Below, piece after piece: positions 5,203 to 6,365 of a stretch of DNA of 6,365 nucleotides (positions within the stretch are counted from its first letter, which is position 1; each line of letters opens with the position of its first letter). Position numbers and translations under genes: made by a program. The stretch lies in NCBI GenBank assembly GCA_964480425.1, contig CAYZPY010000143.1:1-6365 (forward strand), written 5' to 3'. Under the pieces are notes generated by a model. That model searched no databases, was not told the DNA's origin, and saw only the letters and a list, made by a program, of their open reading frames with translations. Origin of the DNA: CAYYMD01 sp964480425 (GTDB lineage: Bacteria; Planctomycetota; Phycisphaerae; SM23-33).

Positions 5203-5694
5203 TTAATGTATCGGTAGTCGCCCCGTGATTAATCCATACAACAGGTTCCACGCCCATCCGCCCAGCAGTCCGACGGCCATTATTACGGCCCAGGTGGTCC
5301 AGGGTCCAAGGCGTCGGATTACGCTTCGTGAGCTGAATGCCTGTACGGCGCCGATGGCGCCGAAGATTCCCGCCGAGACGAGCAGAATCAATCCGAACGG
5401 ATGCGCGCCGAGCGACTGGAGTATCTTCCCCCGCACGCCCGCCGACAGCGACGTGGTCAGACCGCACGTCGGGCACGGGTAGCCGGTCTTTACCAGGAAC
5501 GAACACGGCGGCATGCCCAGTTGCTGGTGCGTGCCGAATCCCGCCCTGCTGGGCGACATCATCGCCGCCGCGGCGAACACGCCCGCACATATGGTCGCTA
5601 CCGCCGCCCCGCAAAGGCGCGCCGATAACCGCCCTGTGGTTCCGGCGGGTCTTTCGGTGGGGATTTTTTCGGTATGGCCTGTGGGTATTTCCAT
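5203..5694 (-). CDS. DUF2752 family small membrane protein
   Basis: A 163-residue membrane protein of the DUF2752 family (PF10825). The diagnostic motif is clear: H56-Q-Q-L-G-M-P-P-C64, then T70-G-Y-P-C74-P-T-C77-G-L-T-T-S82. Membrane helices lie near 27-45, 99-119 and 133-157; residues 1-25 are polar. The Cys/His-rich stretch sits between helices 1 and 2. The family is widespread and uncharacterised; the paired cysteines could bind metal or act in redox chemistry, but this is speculation. The start is uncertain: a TTG at 5697 stands directly before the chosen ATG at 5694, and neither has a Shine-Dalgarno sequence. It is the first gene of a three-gene minus-strand operon with the two lipoproteins (12 bases to the next start region). 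Its stop, TAA at 5203-5205, lies just before the next gene's ribosome-binding site. Confidence 0.85.
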   Translation of the reverse strand: MEIPTGHTEKIPTERPAGTTGRLSARLCGAAVATICAGVFAAAAMMSPSRAGFGTHQQLGMPPCSFLVKTGYPCPTCGLTTSLSAGVRGKILQSLGAHPFGLILLVSAGIFGAIGAVQAFSSRSVIRRLGPWTTWAVIMAVGLLGGWAWNLLYGLITGRLPIH

Positions 5695-5707
5695 CAACTG
5701 ATTACAA

Positions 5708-5737
5708 ATCTTACTCGCCGCTGCGACGCGCGGTCAA
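5708..5737 (-). promoter_or_regulatory. Candidate promoter of the DUF2752-lipoprotein operon, close to leaderless
   Basis: On the minus strand, TTGACC (5737-5732, five of six matches) is followed by an 18-base spacer and TAAGAT (5713-5708, four of six). Transcription would begin near 5701, only about 6 bases before the ATG at 5694, which fits the absence of a Shine-Dalgarno sequence there. Confidence 0.4.
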
Positions 5738-5761
5738 CCAAATACTGCGACACGCCGGGCG

Positions 5762-5790
5762 TTGTATCTAAGGGCTCTTGCGGTTAACAT
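5762..5790 (+). promoter_or_regulatory. Candidate promoter of the HIT gene, possibly leaderless
   Basis: TTGTAT (5762-5767, three of six matches), a 17-base spacer and TAACAT (5785-5790, four of six). The predicted start of transcription falls on or beside the GTG (5797) and ATG (5800) codons. The -10 lies inside an inverted repeat, GTTAA-CA-TTAAC (5783-5794), that could also be an operator. Weak matches, so tentative. Confidence 0.3.
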
Positions 5791-5799
5791 TAACGCGTG

Positions 5800-6360
5800 A
5801 TGGACAAACGTACGAACGACACGGGACGGAACTTCAACATCTGGGCGCCGTGGCGGCTGGAATATATCGATTCGCTCGCCGACGGCGACAAAGAATGTTT
5901 TTTGTGCAGGCATCGCGACGAGCCCGGCGACGACCGGCGCAACCTCGTGCTGTGGCGAGGGAGCGGATGCTTCGCCATGCTGAACCGTTTTCCCTACACC
6001 GGCGGGCACAGCATGATCGCGCCCATGGAGCACGTGGGCGACATGAACGACCTGGACGATAAAACGGCGTTGGAGATGTTTCGCATGACCATCGCCGTAA
6101 AGAAGGTGCTCGACGAGGTGGTCCGCGCCGAGGGTTACAACATCGGAATCAACATAGGCCGATGCGCCGGTGCGGGCCTGCCCGGGCACCTCCACCTGCA
6201 CGTGGTGCCGCGATGGAACGGAGACACCAACTTCCTTCCGGTGCTGGGCAAGGTGCGGGTGATACCACAGGCGCTGGAAGACCTGTACGACGCGATGATC
6301 GAAGCGGGTGGGAAACTGAATCTCCCGGACCTGTCCGTCGGGCGGCAAGGCAATGACTGA
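5800..6360 (+). CDS. HIT-family hydrolase/phosphorylase, Ap4A phosphorylase type
   Basis: A 186-residue histidine-triad protein. The triad is G129-H-L-H-L-H-V-V-P-R-W (His130, His132, His134), with His132 the expected nucleophile that carries the nucleotidyl intermediate. Other family marks are N-I-W-A-P-W-R (13-19), the C33-F-L-C36 pair that with His70 (G-G-H) and the triad region can form a zinc site, N62-R-F-P-Y-T-G-G-H, and G141-D-T-N-F-L-P-V. The long N-terminal W-A-P-W-R segment and the D-T-N-F element place it with bacterial Ap4A-phosphorylase-like HIT proteins (about 160-200 residues) rather than short Hint proteins. Expected role: cytosolic cleavage of dinucleoside polyphosphates or nucleoside phosphoramidates; exact substrate unknown. 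The start is either the GTG at 5797 or the adjoining ATG at 5800; I prefer the ATG. There is no Shine-Dalgarno sequence. It is divergent from the DUF2752 operon and has no evident functional link to it. Confidence 0.92.
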   Translation: MDKRTNDTGRNFNIWAPWRLEYIDSLADGDKECFLCRHRDEPGDDRRNLVLWRGSGCFAMLNRFPYTGGHSMIAPMEHVGDMNDLDDKTALEMFRMTIAVKKVLDEVVRAEGYNIGINIGRCAGAGLPGHLHLHVVPRWNGDTNFLPVLGKVRVIPQALEDLYDAMIEAGGKLNLPDLSVGRQGND

Positions 6361-6365
6361 CGGTA
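6353..6365 (+). CDS. Possible first codons of a following gene, cut by the right edge
   Basis: An ATG at 6353 overlaps the HIT stop by eight bases and reads M-T-D-G to the edge. AAGG at 6347-6350 is only two bases away, closer than ideal. Overlapping starts are common in this window, so this could be the next gene of a HIT operon, but four codons prove nothing. Confidence 0.2.

Noticed and set aside
5734..6348. 204-residue minus-strand frame opposite the HIT gene
   Set aside because: The plus strand has the complete HIT signature, and the minus translation is Val/His/Gln-rich without a motif.

Overview
The window is a stretch of bacterial chromosome, rich in G and C, from a diderm (Gram-negative type) organism. 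My best guess is a planctomycete of the Phycisphaerae type. The hints are a DUF2752 protein of the short 'H-x-Q-L-G ... PCPTCGLTTS' form, two small tandem lipoproteins, an Ap4A-phosphorylase-type HIT protein, and a stand-alone LAB_N protein beside lipid-carrier glycosyltransferases. This placement is inference; there is no rRNA or marker gene to fix it. I see no mobile element, CRISPR array, tRNA or rRNA, and coding density is high.

Left half (1-3804): a cell-envelope glycosylation cluster. It holds the 3' part of an ArnT/FlmK-like GT39 membrane glycosyltransferase (+, cut by the left edge), a LAB_N small membrane protein (-, converging on and overlapping the GT39 end), a ChbG/YdjC-family amino-sugar deacetylase (+), and a DPM1/ArnC-like GT2 polyprenyl-phosphate glycosyltransferase (+, overlapping the deacetylase by 41 bases). 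The enzyme trio matches the Francisella lipid A galactosamine route: FlmF2 loads N-acetylhexosamine onto undecaprenyl phosphate, NaxD (YdjC superfamily) deacetylates it, and FlmK (ArnT-like) transfers the amino sugar to lipid A. I infer an equivalent amino-sugar decoration pathway here, with LAB_N as a possible flippase or accessory. LAB_N and the deacetylase are divergent, and a palindromic ATTATAAT between them gives a perfect -10 hexamer on both strands.

Right half (3805-5697, minus strand): a compact three-gene operon read right to left. It encodes a DUF2752 membrane protein, then lipoprotein A (12-base gap), then lipoprotein B (4-base ATGA overlap). A and B are diverged paralogues that share an N-terminal G-C-x-P-L motif, a GAD motif and a C-terminal FYDHKV tail. 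Their function is unknown.

Right end (5698-6365): a 100-base divergent spacer, then a HIT-family nucleotide phosphorylase/hydrolase on the plus strand, and perhaps the first four codons of a following gene. The two genes flanking this spacer lack Shine-Dalgarno sequences and have -10-like hexamers very close to their start codons, so both may be leaderless. Isoleucine codon use in the envelope enzymes is strongly biased to ATA, which is unusual for such G+C-rich DNA.
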